A stretch of DNA of 64,000 nt, from the NCBI GenBank assembly GCA_014529385.2, contig CM043965.1, positions 15,932,912 to 15,996,911 of the forward strand, read 5' to 3'. This DNA is from Adiantum capillus-veneris (taxonomy: Eukaryota; Streptophyta; Polypodiopsida; Polypodiales; Pteridaceae). This document shows positions 9,867 to 21,293 of the stretch, one piece after another (position 1 is the first letter of the stretch; each line of letters begins with the position of its first letter). The position numbers and the translations under genes were made by a program. The notes below the pieces were generated by a model that worked only from the letters and a program-made list of their open reading frames with translations, ran no database searches and had not been told where the DNA came from.

Positions 9867-11606
9867 TCATGGTGCCCCTAGGATTACATCCTCATGCTTG
9901 AGAGGAGAGATAAAGAAGTCCTCTTTGTCCACATAGCCTTGGACATGAAGCCTCAATTCCCCGATTAAGGGAGTGACTGAAGCTTCTTGCCCCTTGAAGG
10001 CACTGTCTGCGGGTAGGACATCTCCCATCTTGTAGGATTGTATGCCTAGCTTGGTGGCCAACTCTATAGATATAAAATTGTGAGTAGAACCAGGGTCAAA
10101 GAGAATAAAAGCATCATGTTCTCTTACCTTTTCCCAAGCATGGCATAGAGGAGATCCTTTGTGGTGAGTTTGGTGAGTCTCCTCCTCTTGGATTTCAACC
10201 AAGGAAGCTCTAGGAGGATCTTGGCGGTACTTCTTTTGGTGACAAGCGCGGTACGCATGCCCTTGTTCGCCGCACTTGAAACAACGGTTATCCTTACGAT
10301 AACACTCAAGCTCTTCAGGAGAGAGTTTATTCTTACCTTTGTAAACGCCCTTCTCTTTAGCTTTGTTGGAGTTGCCCTTAGGAGACTTTTGGACATTGTC
10401 CTTCCCCTTAAGCTCATTGGAACCCTTGTTTTCCGGGGGCTTATTATTTCTTTTAGCCCCCGTTTGGAAATTGATTCGAGAGGCCACCATAGTGTGGTGT
10501 ATTACTACCGATATGGTACGTGGCCTTTGGGAGTTCACATACTCCGCCATTTCTTCGGTTAAGCCCGCACAAAATTGTTGCTTTTGCTCTCCAAAATCCA
10601 ACTTTTTGAAGACAATGTCTTTGAGTTGTAGGTCCCAAAACTTGTCTACATATTTGTGGATGGATTCATTGGGAGAGAGCTTTAAGCTTCGCCATTCGGT
10701 GAGTACTTTGTCTTTGGCATCAGTGGCCAAAAACTGCTTCATAATGGAAGCTCTTAAAGCTTTCCATGTTCGTGGAGCTTCACCGTTGGCTCGTAGGCTA
10801 GACCACCATTGTCTGGCGGACTTTTGAAAGTGCATAGCTACATGGTGTAGCTTAGAGGACTCCGTGAAGCCCTCATCTCCAAACGCCGCATCGAATTTCT
10901 GGATAAAGGCCAAGACTTTGTCCGTAGCACCGGTGCCATCATAGGTAAGGAAAGAGATGCTTGTCCCTCCCTCTTCGAATTTCTTCAGCCTGGACGACCT
11001 CTTCCATGCGGCATAGGATTTCCTATGGCCTCTTCTTTTTGATGGTTCAAAAGTTGCACCATCACTTTCTTCAGAAGGTGAAGAATTTGAAGAAGGTGGA
11101 GAAGAGGGTGACCTTTTTCTCGCCTTTTTCTTGTCTTGATCTTTGTCGTCTTCACCATAGCTTTCATAAGAGGAAGAGGATGAAGAAGATGGGGAAGAGG
11201 GTGTCCTCTTTCTCTCCTTTTTCTTCTTTTGCTTTTTATCATCCCTCTTTGAATTATAGTGTGGAGAAGAGTGTGATGGTCTTCTCCACTTTGGTGGTGA
11301 TGGAGAGCATTTAGCCCGCCGTCTTCGTGGAGCCATCTCCGCCGAGGTGGCAGGAGACTCGCTTCTTTCTCGTTCCTTCAGTGGAGGCTCTTGAGTTCTC
11401 CTTTGGGAAGGAGATGCATCGTCAAGAAGTAAATTCTTGAGCCCTTCATATGGATTCTCTTCTTCTTCCCGAATCAGAGAGAGACCTCTTTTGGTAGTCT
11501 CACAAGGAGGCTTCCTAGGTGTTCTCTCGTCATGGTGATGAGCTTGGAGAATCCCGTGAGCACGAAGCTGCCGTTGCACTTCACTTTGGAGAGATGGATT
11601 TCCCAT
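9867..11606 (-). CDS. CHR-1a Gag-protease ORF
   Basis: A 579-codon frame. Residues 1-210 are basic and Ser-rich, with two SR-like blocks (KERKRTPSSP and KARKRSPSSP, each followed by Ser runs and acidic residues). A retrotransposon gag domain spans about 215-375 (FDAAFGDEGF, HFQKSARQWWSSL, EWRSLKLSPNESIHKYV). A canonical CCHC zinc knuckle (CFKCGEQGHAYRAC) is near residue 440. The protease start is near residue 505, with FDPGSTHNFI where D-[ST]-G is expected, so the middle catalytic residue is Pro. The frame ends at TGA 9864-9866 and resumes as RT. The product would form particles and bind RNA. The start is the first ATG after the leader. The frame itself is intact, but the element cannot move by itself. 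Confidence 0.88.
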   Translation of the reverse strand: MGNPSLQSEVQRQLRAHGILQAHHHDERTPRKPPCETTKRGLSLIREEEENPYEGLKNLLLDDASPSQRRTQEPPLKERERSESPATSAEMAPRRRRAKCSPSPPKWRRPSHSSPHYNSKRDDKKQKKKKERKRTPSSPSSSSSSSYESYGEDDKDQDKKKARKRSPSSPPSSNSSPSEESDGATFEPSKRRGHRKSYAAWKRSSRLKKFEEGGTSISFLTYDGTGATDKVLAFIQKFDAAFGDEGFTESSKLHHVAMHFQKSARQWWSSLRANGEAPRTWKALRASIMKQFLATDAKDKVLTEWRSLKLSPNESIHKYVDKFWDLQLKDIVFKKLDFGEQKQQFCAGLTEEMAEYVNSQRPRTISVVIHHTMVASRINFQTGAKRNNKPPENKGSNELKGKDNVQKSPKGNSNKAKEKGVYKGKNKLSPEELECYRKDNRCFKCGEQGHAYRACHQKKYRQDPPRASLVEIQEEETHQTHHKGSPLCHAWEKVREHDAFILFDPGSTHNFISIELATKLGIQSYKMGDVLPADSAFKGQEASVTPLIGELRLHVQGYVDKEDFFISPLKHEDVILGAP

Positions 11607-12128
11607 GGCTTATTGAAGCCCAGAAACAAGATAGTTAACAAGCATTGAAGCATCATTAGTAGCTTGCTCATGAGAAAAATCAAAGTTATCAACATTAATT
11701 TCACTCTCTTTACTATTGTCAGCCATTCTCAACTTTTAGGTGTAAACTTTTTAGGTGTACTTTGGCACTTTGAGCCCTAGTTGCTACTCCTATTTACCCC
11801 TTTAGAAAAAGCACTCAAGCTACTGTACCCGCGGCTCGAATACCATTAATTGCAAGGAATAGAAGAGAGGTTCTTTCGACACCAAAACAGGACCAGCTCC
11901 TGTCAAGCTTCTAATAGCTCAATAGTGGTTAAGCCATAGGCAAGCCCCGCAGGACTCCACTATTAAGACCATAGCTCTCGACGGTGATGCCCCGTTAGCT
12001 GCACGAAGGCAGGCGCACTGCAAGGCTAAAAAATCCCTATTCTACTTACTCACAGGCAATTAATAATACCAACCATTTGTAGCTAGCTTGAGGACCTCCC
12101 TTCTTGAGCAAGAAACGAGAAACCTTGA
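11607..12128 (-). other. CHR-1a leader between primer site and gag
   Basis: About 520 bp without a convincing ORF, apart from a small frame at 11474-11704 that overlaps the gag start. It is transcribed leader by position. Confidence 0.6.
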
Positions 12129-12140
12129 GCTCTGATACCA
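12129..12140 (-). other. Primer binding site of CHR-1a (initiator Met tRNA)
   Basis: Element-sense TGGTATCAGAGC, one base after the LTR end, is the classic complement of the plant initiator Met tRNA 3' end. It fixes the strand and shows that 12142-13725 is the 5' LTR. Confidence 0.95.
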
Positions 12141-12141
12141 A

Positions 12142-13725
12142 TGTAACATTAAATGGCCTAATAACTTGTGTGTAGCAGAAATGAGCATTAACATAGTGGG
12201 CATTTCATTAGAATAGATTCCTAATGAGAATTACAAGAGTGCTTGGGTGGAGAGAGAAACAAAAAGCATAACACCTAGTTAGATAGCATCGAAAATACTT
12301 TCAAAAGAGAGAGAAATTAAGCTATTGACAACAGTTGAGGACCGGATTTGCATGGAGCCGGTCCCCCCTCCAAAAGGCTTTGTATTATGATTTCTCCCAT
12401 CAAGAGAGACATTGTACAATACAATTCTTTGTGTTCCTTCAAGACTAGCTAGTGCAATAAAGATGAAAGCTTCGTGCACTAAGCAAAACACTTAACAAAC
12501 ACAACTTTAATTATCCCCGTTCTCAGACCCAAGACCTCACACACCTTCAAAGATGGTGAGAGCTAGCAGGGTATGAGAGTAGATTGAGAGGAAGAAGGAG
12601 TATCGTACGAGAAAGATGTACATCTCCTCACATAATCACTCAAATTAGCATAGATTTAGCTTAGTAATTAGCTTGGTAGAGAATATGAGCATGCATTGAA
12701 TCTTGGCACTTGGTTGGATTTGCATCCACATGCCAAGAGTGTGTTGATGTAGGCTTCTATCTCACAACCTTGGAGTAGGTGATGAGCTCTCCATTAAAGC
12801 TTGGGAAGAGATAGTCTTCTTTGCTTCACCGTAGCATGTGTGTGAGTACGTGTGTGATAATGCCTTCCAAAAATCAGCCCCCTCTCTCTCTTGGGCGAGC
12901 CCTCTTGCTATTTGCTCTTGCTGAAGCCTCATTGGCCCTCCCCAAGTCAAGCCAATCACCATTAAGCAGCATAAGTGATAGCCTTTTGACATGTGTCCCC
13001 CTTTCCCCTTTTGTGAGAGCTTTAGGTAATTAAATAATTAAACTAAACTCTCATTGGACCCCTTTGCCTCCTGGCCAATAGGAATCAGTCAAGCCATTGG
13101 GCTCCTGAATGCTCATTGGACCCCTTGGGAGATTGCCCAATAGTCTTCTAGGAGACTTAATTCTCATTGGTTTCTTTTATTAAATGTTTTCAAGTTAATT
13201 TAACTATATTTACTCTAGCTTAATTCTCACTGGTCCACTTCAAGGGTCATCCAATAGAAATTGGGCACACCTTGTGGGCATTTGGCCTAGGGAGCTGACA
13301 TGTGTTCCTCATTCCCTTTGTGTAAAGGGAGCCTGTGTGTGTGTGTGACTTTCTCTCTCATCCCCTACCTTTAGGGCTCGCCCCCTCCCATGTAGGGATT
13401 GCCAAGACTTTTTAGTCACACACAAAGCATCCAATTTCCTCTAGGTTTGACCTTTGGACTCAACCTTTGAATTTTGGAACCTTAGCATTTTGGAAGTCTT
13501 AATGGGCTGAACCTTAGGGTCTTTTTAGCCCATTGTTGCACATGGCTCTTTTGCAGATGGCCCCCCCTTTGGATCCCTATTTTCCATCCTTTGGATCCCT
13601 ACTGTGGCCGGTCTGCTAGCTTAACCAATATTCTAGCTTTTTCTCCCCTAGCACTTCCCCACATTAAATGATCAGTTTAATATGAGAAAATCATTTAGGA
13701 GAATTAGATATTGATTATTATGACA
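12142..13725 (-). repeat. 5' LTR of CHR-1a (1584 bp)
   Basis: Element sense starts TGTCATAATAATC at 13725 and ends TTTAATGTTACA at 12142. It closely matches the 1591-bp LTR of CHR-1b. It contains short TG/CA repeats and the block CATTAAATGATCAGTTTAAT that is also kept in LTR-5. Confidence 0.93.
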
Positions 13726-15916
13726 GCATCTAATGTATCATTAACCTTCTCTACCAACACAGATCCTCTTGAACTAGCACTTCTCGGTTTCTCATCCATG
13801 GATGGTTCTTCTAGAGGTTTAACCATCTGTGTAAGAGAAGGTCCCTCCTTTTCCTTATGTTGTTTTATCTTCTCCTCAGCTTCAGTAAGCTTCTCAGCTA
13901 GGGATTTTTGCTCTCGTTCCCTGCGTGCTTTCATCCTAGTCTTTCTAGCTTTCCAACTATTTCGTTTGGTCCATGTTTTCTAACTAGGTGCGTCTGTCTT
14001 TGGTCCATCATCTTTATTTAGACTCATGTCACTTTCCGTGTTCTTTGTCTCTGGATTCTCATCAGCTTTCTTTTGAGCTTGTGCTCTCGTAACCACTTGA
14101 ACTGGTACGACATTTTCATTGTCTGAGCTACTAGGGAGCTGAACAATCCCTAATACATTTGGCGTGATTTTCCTGATTTGGTTTGGTTTTTTCGGGCAAT
14201 CGGGAATCAAGTGAGTGATGCCACACTCAAGACAATAGGCATTTACTTCAATGATCTCAGTATGAGGACATTGTTTGACCAAGTGGCTGTCACGACTTTT
14301 GTGACAATCTGTCTCTGGTTGAGGTGATTCGTTTAGCATTTCCTCTTGGCTATAAGCAAGCTTTGACCTAGATAAGCCGTTATTTGCAATGCATCGCAAT
14401 GTCCTTTCGTCCATTTCATACCTTCTTTCTTTCGACTAAAACCCAGGAGGTGGAGGTTGTACCGGCCTCACCACTCCATGTGTTTCTCTCTCCGAAGGGT
14501 AGTACTCACTTTGGTTGCTATACCATATTGTAGCTGGTACTGGCGTTGGTTTATTTGATGCTTCCATCATTGGCATGTATCTCATGTCTACCGGCATTCT
14601 AGCACCTAGCAGTGGAGGTTGTTGTCCTAAGACAAGCTGTGGCCTTAAAACTCCTACTGGTCCTGGCGCATTCTCCGTAATGTATCTAGGTGGAATAGGT
14701 GCTTCTGGAACAGGTTGTACATACCTCTCCCTAGCATTTTCCATGCTATAATAGCACTCTTCCCCCGTATGGTTCGTCCATTTTCTCTCAATTTCACACC
14801 ACTTCGGCTCTCCCGAATTAGACCTTACAAGAGGAATCAACCTCTTGACCAAGTCGTCGATAAGCTTTTCTTGATCAATAGGTGCCGTTGGCTTGGCAAT
14901 GGACTCACTTATCTCTGAAACACTGTGCTGAGAGGATGTGTCATCTCCTTGACTCTTTAAGTCCTTTCTTTGTATGCCTCACAGTTATCCACTAGATAAA
15001 GAGCTTCTTTGATCAACTCATTTAGCGTCATCCTCCTTATCATATGCAGATCCTTCTGAAGGCCCACATGTCTCACTCCCTGGATAAAGATCAGCATCAG
15101 TCATGCTTGCGTAGGTAATTCCTCTCTCGGATAGAGCTTATCATATCTCTTGAGCCGTAATGATGCTTTGCGTACTGATTCATCCTCTTTCTGTTTGAAT
15201 CTATGGATTTGCGAGACCGTGTTGTGAGCAATGCCTTTTGGCAAGAATTCTTCAATAAACTCCTCAAACAGCTCATCTAGGGTCTCAAAATCCCGTTTTT
15301 CCACCGAGTCGAACCATGTAGCTGCATCATCTTCTAGAGTCAATCCAAATCCGGCAAACTGTGTCGCAAAATCTGAAACTTCCTTTGCTCTAATGACTCT
15401 TCTAAACGCCGTTACGTGATCTCTCGGATCTTTATCTCCGGAGTATTTTCTGTTTACCCATTTCTGGACTTGGGATGGTCTAACTCGTCGATTGTCTACA
15501 AGTGTAACCAGAGACTCTCCCAATCCTTCTCTCGTTATCACTCTTGAAGGGAATCTTGGTGTCTCTCTTCTTGGAATTCCTATAGGAATTCTGGTGTTTG
15601 GTGGAGGCATTTGTGGTCCTTCATTGACCAAATATCCACCTCTTTCTAGTACAGTCTGTGGATTTGTGCTTTCTACAACTCTGTATTCTTGTCCATACTT
15701 GTCGACAACTATAGATCTCCATTGACAGTCGACTCCTTATGTGTAGACATATAAGAGATTGTAATCCGTTACCTCTTCTAGGTATGGATCTGAGCACCTA
15801 TAAAGATTGACCTCATTGTCGTCAATGTATCTATATAGTCCTTCACTCTCATGACCACTCATCCAAACTCTCTCAACAAGATGGATCTTTATCAATTGCA
15901 AGTTTGGAAGATCCAT
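13726..15916 (-). pseudogene. GYP-1a gag
   Basis: Reads from ATG 15914-15916 (MDLPNLQL) through broken frames: 15737-15940, 15101-15631, 14436-14852, 13980-14414 and 13704-13934. The gag core has QKWVNRKYSGDKDPRDHV, LEDDAATWFDSVE and FKQKEDESVRKASLRLKRY. A Pro-rich part with PPRYITENAPGP follows. Then comes a zinc-finger-like CLECGITHLIPDC with three, not four, residues before His, and a Lys/Glu coiled coil (AEKLTEAEEKIKQHKEKEG). The frame breaks include a TAA that is TAC in GYP-1b and a 92-bp stretch (about 14895-14986) absent from GYP-1b. CHR-1b landed 12-16 bp upstream of the ATG, so even the start is cut off from its leader. Confidence 0.85.
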
Positions 15917-15927
15917 TGTGGGAGGAT

Positions 15928-15932
15928 ATTCC
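15928..15932. repeat. Target-site duplication ATTCC (left) of CHR-1b
   Basis: ATTCC precedes the element's terminal TG at 15933 and is repeated at 21289-21293 after its other end. Confidence 0.95.
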
Positions 15933-17523
15933 TGTAACATTTAATGGCCTAATAACTTGTGTGTAGCGGAAATTAGCATGAACATAGTGGGCATTTCATT
16001 AGAATAGACTCCTAATGAGAATTACAAGAGTGCTTGGGTGGAGAGAGCAACAAAAAAGCATAACATCTAGTTAGATAGCATCGACAATACTTTCAAAAGA
16101 GAGAGAAATAAAGCTATTGACAACAGTTCAGGACCGGATTTTCATGGAGCCGGTCCCCCCTCCAAAAGGCTTTGTATTATGGTTTCTCCCATCAAGAGAG
16201 ACATTGTACAATACAATTCTTTGTGTTCCTTCAAGACTAGCTAGTGCAATGAAGATTGAAACTTCATGCACTAAGCAAAACACTTAACAAACACAACTTG
16301 AATTATCCCCATTCTCAGACCCAAGACCTCACACACCTTCGAAGATGGTGAGAGCTAGCAGGGTATGAGAGTAGATTGAGAGGAAGAAGGAGTATCTTAC
16401 GAGAAAGATGTACATCTCCTCACATAATCACTCATATGTAGCATAGCTTAGCTTAGTAATTAGCTTGGTAGAGGAGATGAGCATGCATTGAAGCTTGGCT
16501 CTTGGTTGGATTTGCATCCACATGCCAAGAGAGTGTTGATGTAGGCTTCTATCTCACAAGCTTGGAGTAGGTGATGAGTTCTCCATTAAAGCTTGGGAAG
16601 AGATAGTCTTCTCTTTCTTCACACATGATCTTGTGTGAGTGTGTGTGTGTGATAATGCCTTGCAAAAATCAGCCCCCTCTCTCTCTTGGGCGAGACCTCT
16701 TGCTAATTGCTCTTGCTGAAGCCTCATTGGCCCTCCCCAAGTCAAGCCAATTACAATTAAGCAGTATAAGTGATAGTCTTCTGACATGTGTCCCCCTTTC
16801 CCCTTTTGTGAGAGCTTTAGGTAATTAGATAATTAAACAAAACTCTCATTGGACCCCTTTGCCTCCTGGCCAATAGGAATCAGGCAAGCCATGGGGCTCC
16901 TGAATGCTCATTGGACCCCTTGGGAGACTGCCCAATAGTCTTCTAGGAGACTTAATTCTCATTGGTTTCTTTTATTAAATGTTTTTAAATTAATTAAACT
17001 AGATTTACTCTAGCTTAATTCGCATTGGTCCACTTCAAGGGTCATCCAATAGAAATTGGGCACACCTTGTGGGCATCTGGCCTAGGGAGCTCACATGTGT
17101 CCCTCATTCCCTTTGTGTAAAGGGAGCCTCTGTGTGTGTGTGTGGCTTTCTCTCTCATCCCCTACCTTTAGGGCTCGCCCCCTCCCATGTAGGGATGTGC
17201 AAAGACTTTTATGGCACACACAAAGCATCCAATTTTCCCTAGGGTTGACCTTTAGACACAAGCTTTGAATTTTGGAACCTTAGCATTTTGGAAGTCTTAA
17301 TGGGCTGAACCTTAGGGTCTTTTTATCCCATTGTTGCACATGGCTCTTTTGCAGATGGCCCCCCCTTTGGATCCCTATTTTCCCTCCTTTGGATCCCTAC
17401 TCTGTCCGGTTTGCTAGCTTAACCAATATTCTAGCTTTTTCTCCCCTGGCACTTCCCCACATTAAATGATCAGTTTAATATGAGAAAATCATTTAGGAGA
17501 ATTAGATATTGATTATTATGACA
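15933..17523 (-). repeat. 3' LTR of CHR-1b (1591 bp)
   Basis: TGTCATAATAATC (17523) to TTAATGTTACA (15933) in element sense. It is a full-length match to the CHR-1a LTR, with few substitutions and small indels by eye. Confidence 0.94.
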
Positions 17524-17537
17524 TTACCTCTCTCTTG
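17524..17537 (-). other. Polypurine tract of CHR-1b
   Basis: Element-sense CAAGAGAGAGGTAA directly precedes the 3' LTR. Confidence 0.85.
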
Positions 17538-17879
17538 AAATCATAGTCGTCCTCGACTATGGTGTAGAGAAGATAAAGCATGTTCATGAGTCCTTTTCTT
17601 AGCGGGTAGAGGATCCCTATGTTACCCTACGACATCATTCCACAATGGATGACTAGTCCATTTGGCGCTTGAGAGCCTGAGGCTGCCGCAAGCATGTCTG
17701 CACATTAGTCCTATCAGTCTTCCATAGTAGAGTGACAAGCTCTACTTGGTGTTTGGGAGACGTCGTCTCTGCAAACTTGATCTAAGCATGCATACTACTT
17801 CATTTTTGTGCACAAATAAAGAAAAAGAGAGTCTTATAAGACAAAAATTTTGTTCATTTTTAACATTTTGTACATTTGC
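17538..17879 (-). other. CHR-1b region between pol stop and PPT
   Basis: About 340 bp with no coding signature. It follows the chromodomain stop. Confidence 0.7.
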
Positions 17880-20672
17880 TTACTCTTGGGAAGCATTGTA
17901 AGCATTGACAAGGTTTAGGTTATCCTTTAATTGTATGCCTTGCATCCATCTAGCATCTTCAAAAGGATAATTCTTAAACTTAATAAGATATCGTCGGATA
18001 TTCTTGCCGCCTCTTAGTACCTTGTCTTCATGTCGGAGAATGAACTCAGGCTGCAGCACCTCTTCTTGGTCCTCGATCTCCGGTGGGTCTTCAATAGTTG
18101 GTTCTTGAGGTGGCCCTCCTTTGTAAGGTTTTAATAGGCTCACATGAAAAGCATTGTGTATGAGCCAATGATTGGGCAACTTGAGTTGATAGGCCATCTC
18201 ATTGATTGGCCTAAGAATCTGAAAGGGACCATAGTACCTTTTTGCTAGTTTAGCATAGTACTTTTGGTGACCCGTAGGATTCTTGCCTGTTGTGTGCCTT
18301 AATCGAGCCTTGGGAAACTTTAACAAGACCCAATCGTTTTCTTTAAAGGCTTGGGCTCTTCTGTGCTTGTCAGCAGCAGCCTTTTGCCTTTGCTGTGAGA
18401 TAGAGATATCATCCTTAATCTTTTGGAAAGATTCTTGTAGGTCTCGGCTATACTCATCTGCAGCGAAGATCTTCCCATGTACCTTAAGTAGCAAGGGACT
18501 TTTTGATCTTCCCTCAATTACCTCGAAAGGTGCTTTTCCCGTGGAAGTATGTACAGTGTTATTGTAAGCATACTCCACTAAGGGTAAGTACTTCTCCCAT
18601 TGGGATCTTTGATCTACTTCCGTTACATAGGCTTTTAGTAGATCGAGAATGGTTAGGTTAGCTATTTCACTTTGGCCATCAGTTTGTGGATGATAGGCCG
18701 AAGAGAAGTTTAGCCTTGTTCCTAAATTCTCAAAGAGACCCTTCCAGAAATTACTGGTCATTCTAGGATCTCTATCCGACACTATGGACATGGGCAAGCC
18801 ATGGTACTTGAAAATTTGTGAAATAAAGAGGGTTGCCATTTGATGGGCTTTGATAGTCTTTTTGACAGGTATAAAATGAGCTTGTTTACCAAACCTGTCT
18901 ACTATCGTCCATATTCCCGTATTCCCATGGATAGACTTAGGCAATCCAAAGATAAAATCCATGGATATGCTCTCCCATGGTGAATTAGGGATTGGCAAGG
19001 GTTGAAGCAATCCAAGTTGCTTCCCTCTATCAAATTTTGTCTTTTGGCATACCACACATTTGGAAACATACTCTTGTATGTTCACTTTCATGGTAGGCCA
19101 ATAGAAATATGTTTCAATTCCCTTTAAGGTAGACTGAATCCCTCTATGCCCCGCATAAGGTGGAGCATGAGATTCATAGATTACTTTCTCACGTAGTGAG
19201 TTAGTAACGCATAGTCTATTGCCACAGAGAAGATAACCATCTTGTAAAGTAAATGGTTCTTCTTTCTTCCCTAATACAAGGGCTGAAATCACATCTCTAA
19301 AATCGGGATCAATAGCATACTCATCTATCATTGAAGATAGATCATTGTGAGTTGCTATGGAAACCGCATTCACTCTCGGCCGTCTTGAGAGTGCATCAGC
19401 TACTTGATTATGCTTGCCAGCAATGTGAGCAATATGAAAATGAAATTGCGAAAGGAAATTTTCCCACCTCATTTGTTTGTCGAAGAGCTTGGTCTGCGTC
19501 ATGAAGTACTTAAGACTTTGGTGATCCGTTCGTAGAATGTAAGGAGTCCCCAATAAATAGTGCTTCCATGAGTCTAAGGCATGTAGAACTGCAAGGAGTT
19601 CCTTTTCGTATATGCCTAGAGCTTGCTCAACAGGGTCGAGCCTTCGGCTCTCATAGCCTATGGCATGCCCTTCTTGGAGCAAAACAGCTCCAAGGCAATC
19701 ACCACAAGCATCACATTGCACCTCAAATGGTTTTGAGAGATCCGGTAGTGTAAGCACAGGTTGAGAGATAAGATTTTCGAAAGCATTGTTCTCCTTAGCA
19801 GACCATGTATACCTAACGCTTTTCTTTGTTAGGTCATGTAATGGTCCCGCAATTTGTGAGAACTTTTCTATGAAGCGTCTATAGTATGCACACATACCTA
19901 TAAAGCTTCTTAGTTCATGAAGATTCCTTGGTTTAGGCCATCCTTTTATTACCTCTAACTTGGATGGATCCATTTGGATGCCATCTTGAGAGATAATGTG
20001 ACCTAAATACTGAATCTCTTGCAAGAAAAAATCACTTTTCTTTCGATTAACATAAAGTTTATTCTCTCTTAAAACTTGAAATATTACCTGGAGGTGTTGC
20101 TTGTGTTCCTCCAATGAATTAGAGTAGATGATAATATCATCAAAGAACACTCCAGTGAAGGTTCGATGAGGCCTGAACAGCTTCTCCATCAAGCGGTTGA
20201 AGGTGGCTGGTACATTGGTCAAGCCAAAAGGAATGACAATGTATTCGTAAAGACCAAATGTAGTACGAAATGCGGTCTTTACAATGTCTTGATCAACTAT
20301 CCTTATTTGATGATAGCCACTTTTTAGGTCAACCCTATTGAAGTAGGTCGATCCTTGTAGCTTATCAAATAGGTCTTCTACCCGTGGAATGGGAAACCTA
20401 TTCTTGATAGTGATCCTATTTAGTGCTCTATAGTCGACATACATACGATATGTGCCGTCTTTCTTTTGCACTAATAGCACAGGTGAGCAAAATGGAGATG
20501 AGCTTGGCCTAACCATACCCTTCTCAACTAACTCATTCACTTGCCGCATAATCTCCTCTTGTTGAGCTTGAGAAACACTATAAGGAGGTTTATTAGGCGG
20601 TGAACTTCATGGAAGAAGTTCAATTGCATGGTCATCATTACCTCGTTTAGGAGGTAGCTCACAAGGGATGTC
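17880..20672 (-). CDS. CHR-1b Pol: RT, RNase H, integrase, chromodomain
   Basis: The open part 17880-20549 encodes 889 residues. RT spans about 1-215, with active site FFDD at 135-138. RNase H spans about 275-390 (VQCDAC, EKELLA, TDHQSL, ADALSR). The integrase zinc finger has H461, H468, C498 and C501. The DDE core has D531, D592 and E628, giving the D-x35-E spacing. GPF-type module is near 772-808 (YYGPFQIL, HNAFHVSLLKPY), then a chromodomain at about 834-880 (FILRHEDKVLRGGKN, RYLIKFKNY). The frame extends upstream to 20672 across one TGA and is cut off there inside the pre-RT linker. MYVDY replaces the usual MCVDY and NVPATF replaces NAPATF. Chromovirus assignment rests on the chromodomain. 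The enzymes could fold but have no gag-PR upstream. Confidence 0.95.
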
Positions 20673-21288
20673 CTCATTGCACCCCTTGGGAGACTGCCCA
20701 ATAGTCTTCTAGGATACTTAATTCTCATTGGTTTCTTTTATTAAATGTTTTTAAATTAATTAAACTAGATTTACTCTAGCTTAATTCTCATTGGCCCACT
20801 TCAAGGGTCATCCAATAGAAATTGGGCACACCTTGTGGGCATCTGGCCTAGGGAGCTCACATGTGTCCCTCATTCCCTTTGTGTAAAGGGAGCCTGTGTG
20901 TGTGTGTGTGGCTTTCTCTCTCATCCCCTACCTTTAGGGCTCGCCCCCTCCCATGTAGGGATGTGCAAAGACTTTTAGGACACACACAAAGCATCCAATT
21001 TTCCCTAGGGTTGACCTTTGGACACAACCTTTGAATTTTGGAACCTTAGCATTTTGGAAGTCTTAATGGGCTGAACCTTAGGGTCTTTTTAGCCCATTGT
21101 TGCACATGGCTCTTTTGCATATGGCCCCCCCTTTGGATCCCTATTTTCCCTCCTTTGGATCCCTACTGTGGCCGGTCTGCTAGCTTAACCAATATTCTAG
21201 CTTTTTCTCCCCTGGCCTTCCCCACATTAAATGATCAGTTTAATATGAGAAAATCATTTAGGAGAATTAGATATTGATTATTATGACA
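20673..21288 (-). repeat. Truncated 5' LTR of CHR-1b
   Basis: Matches about 16910-17523 of the 3' LTR. It starts abruptly at 20673 next to pol sequence and ends with the LTR terminus TGTCATAA at 21288, followed by TSD ATTCC. Confidence 0.93.
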
Positions 21289-21293
21289 ATTCC
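21289..21293. repeat. Target-site duplication ATTCC (right) of CHR-1b
   Basis: Second copy of the duplication at 15928-15932. GYP-1a leader resumes after it. Confidence 0.95.

Larger units (their letters stand above)
8475..13725 (-). mobile_element. CHR-1a: chromovirus-type Ty3 element, 3' half deleted
   Basis: Inserted in GYP-1a on the same strand. The 5' LTR (12142-13725), initiator-Met primer site, leader, gag, protease, RT and the first part of RNase H are present. Sequence stops at 8475 inside RNase H. The rest of pol, the 3' LTR and about 312 bp of GYP-1 (present in GYP-1b at 61736-62046) are missing. One deletion after insertion explains all of this, and it also explains the absence of a matching target duplication. 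Confidence 0.9.
15933..21288 (-). mobile_element. CHR-1b: chromovirus-type Ty3 element, gag deleted
   Basis: Intact 3' LTR (15933-17523), polypurine tract, full RT-RNase H-integrase-chromodomain frame, then a junction at about 20672 directly into the inner part of the 5' LTR (20673-21288). Gag, protease, leader, primer site and the 3' part of the 5' LTR are missing. TSD ATTCC on both sides shows that the deletion came after insertion or with the integrated copy. It lies in the GYP-1a leader. Confidence 0.95.
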
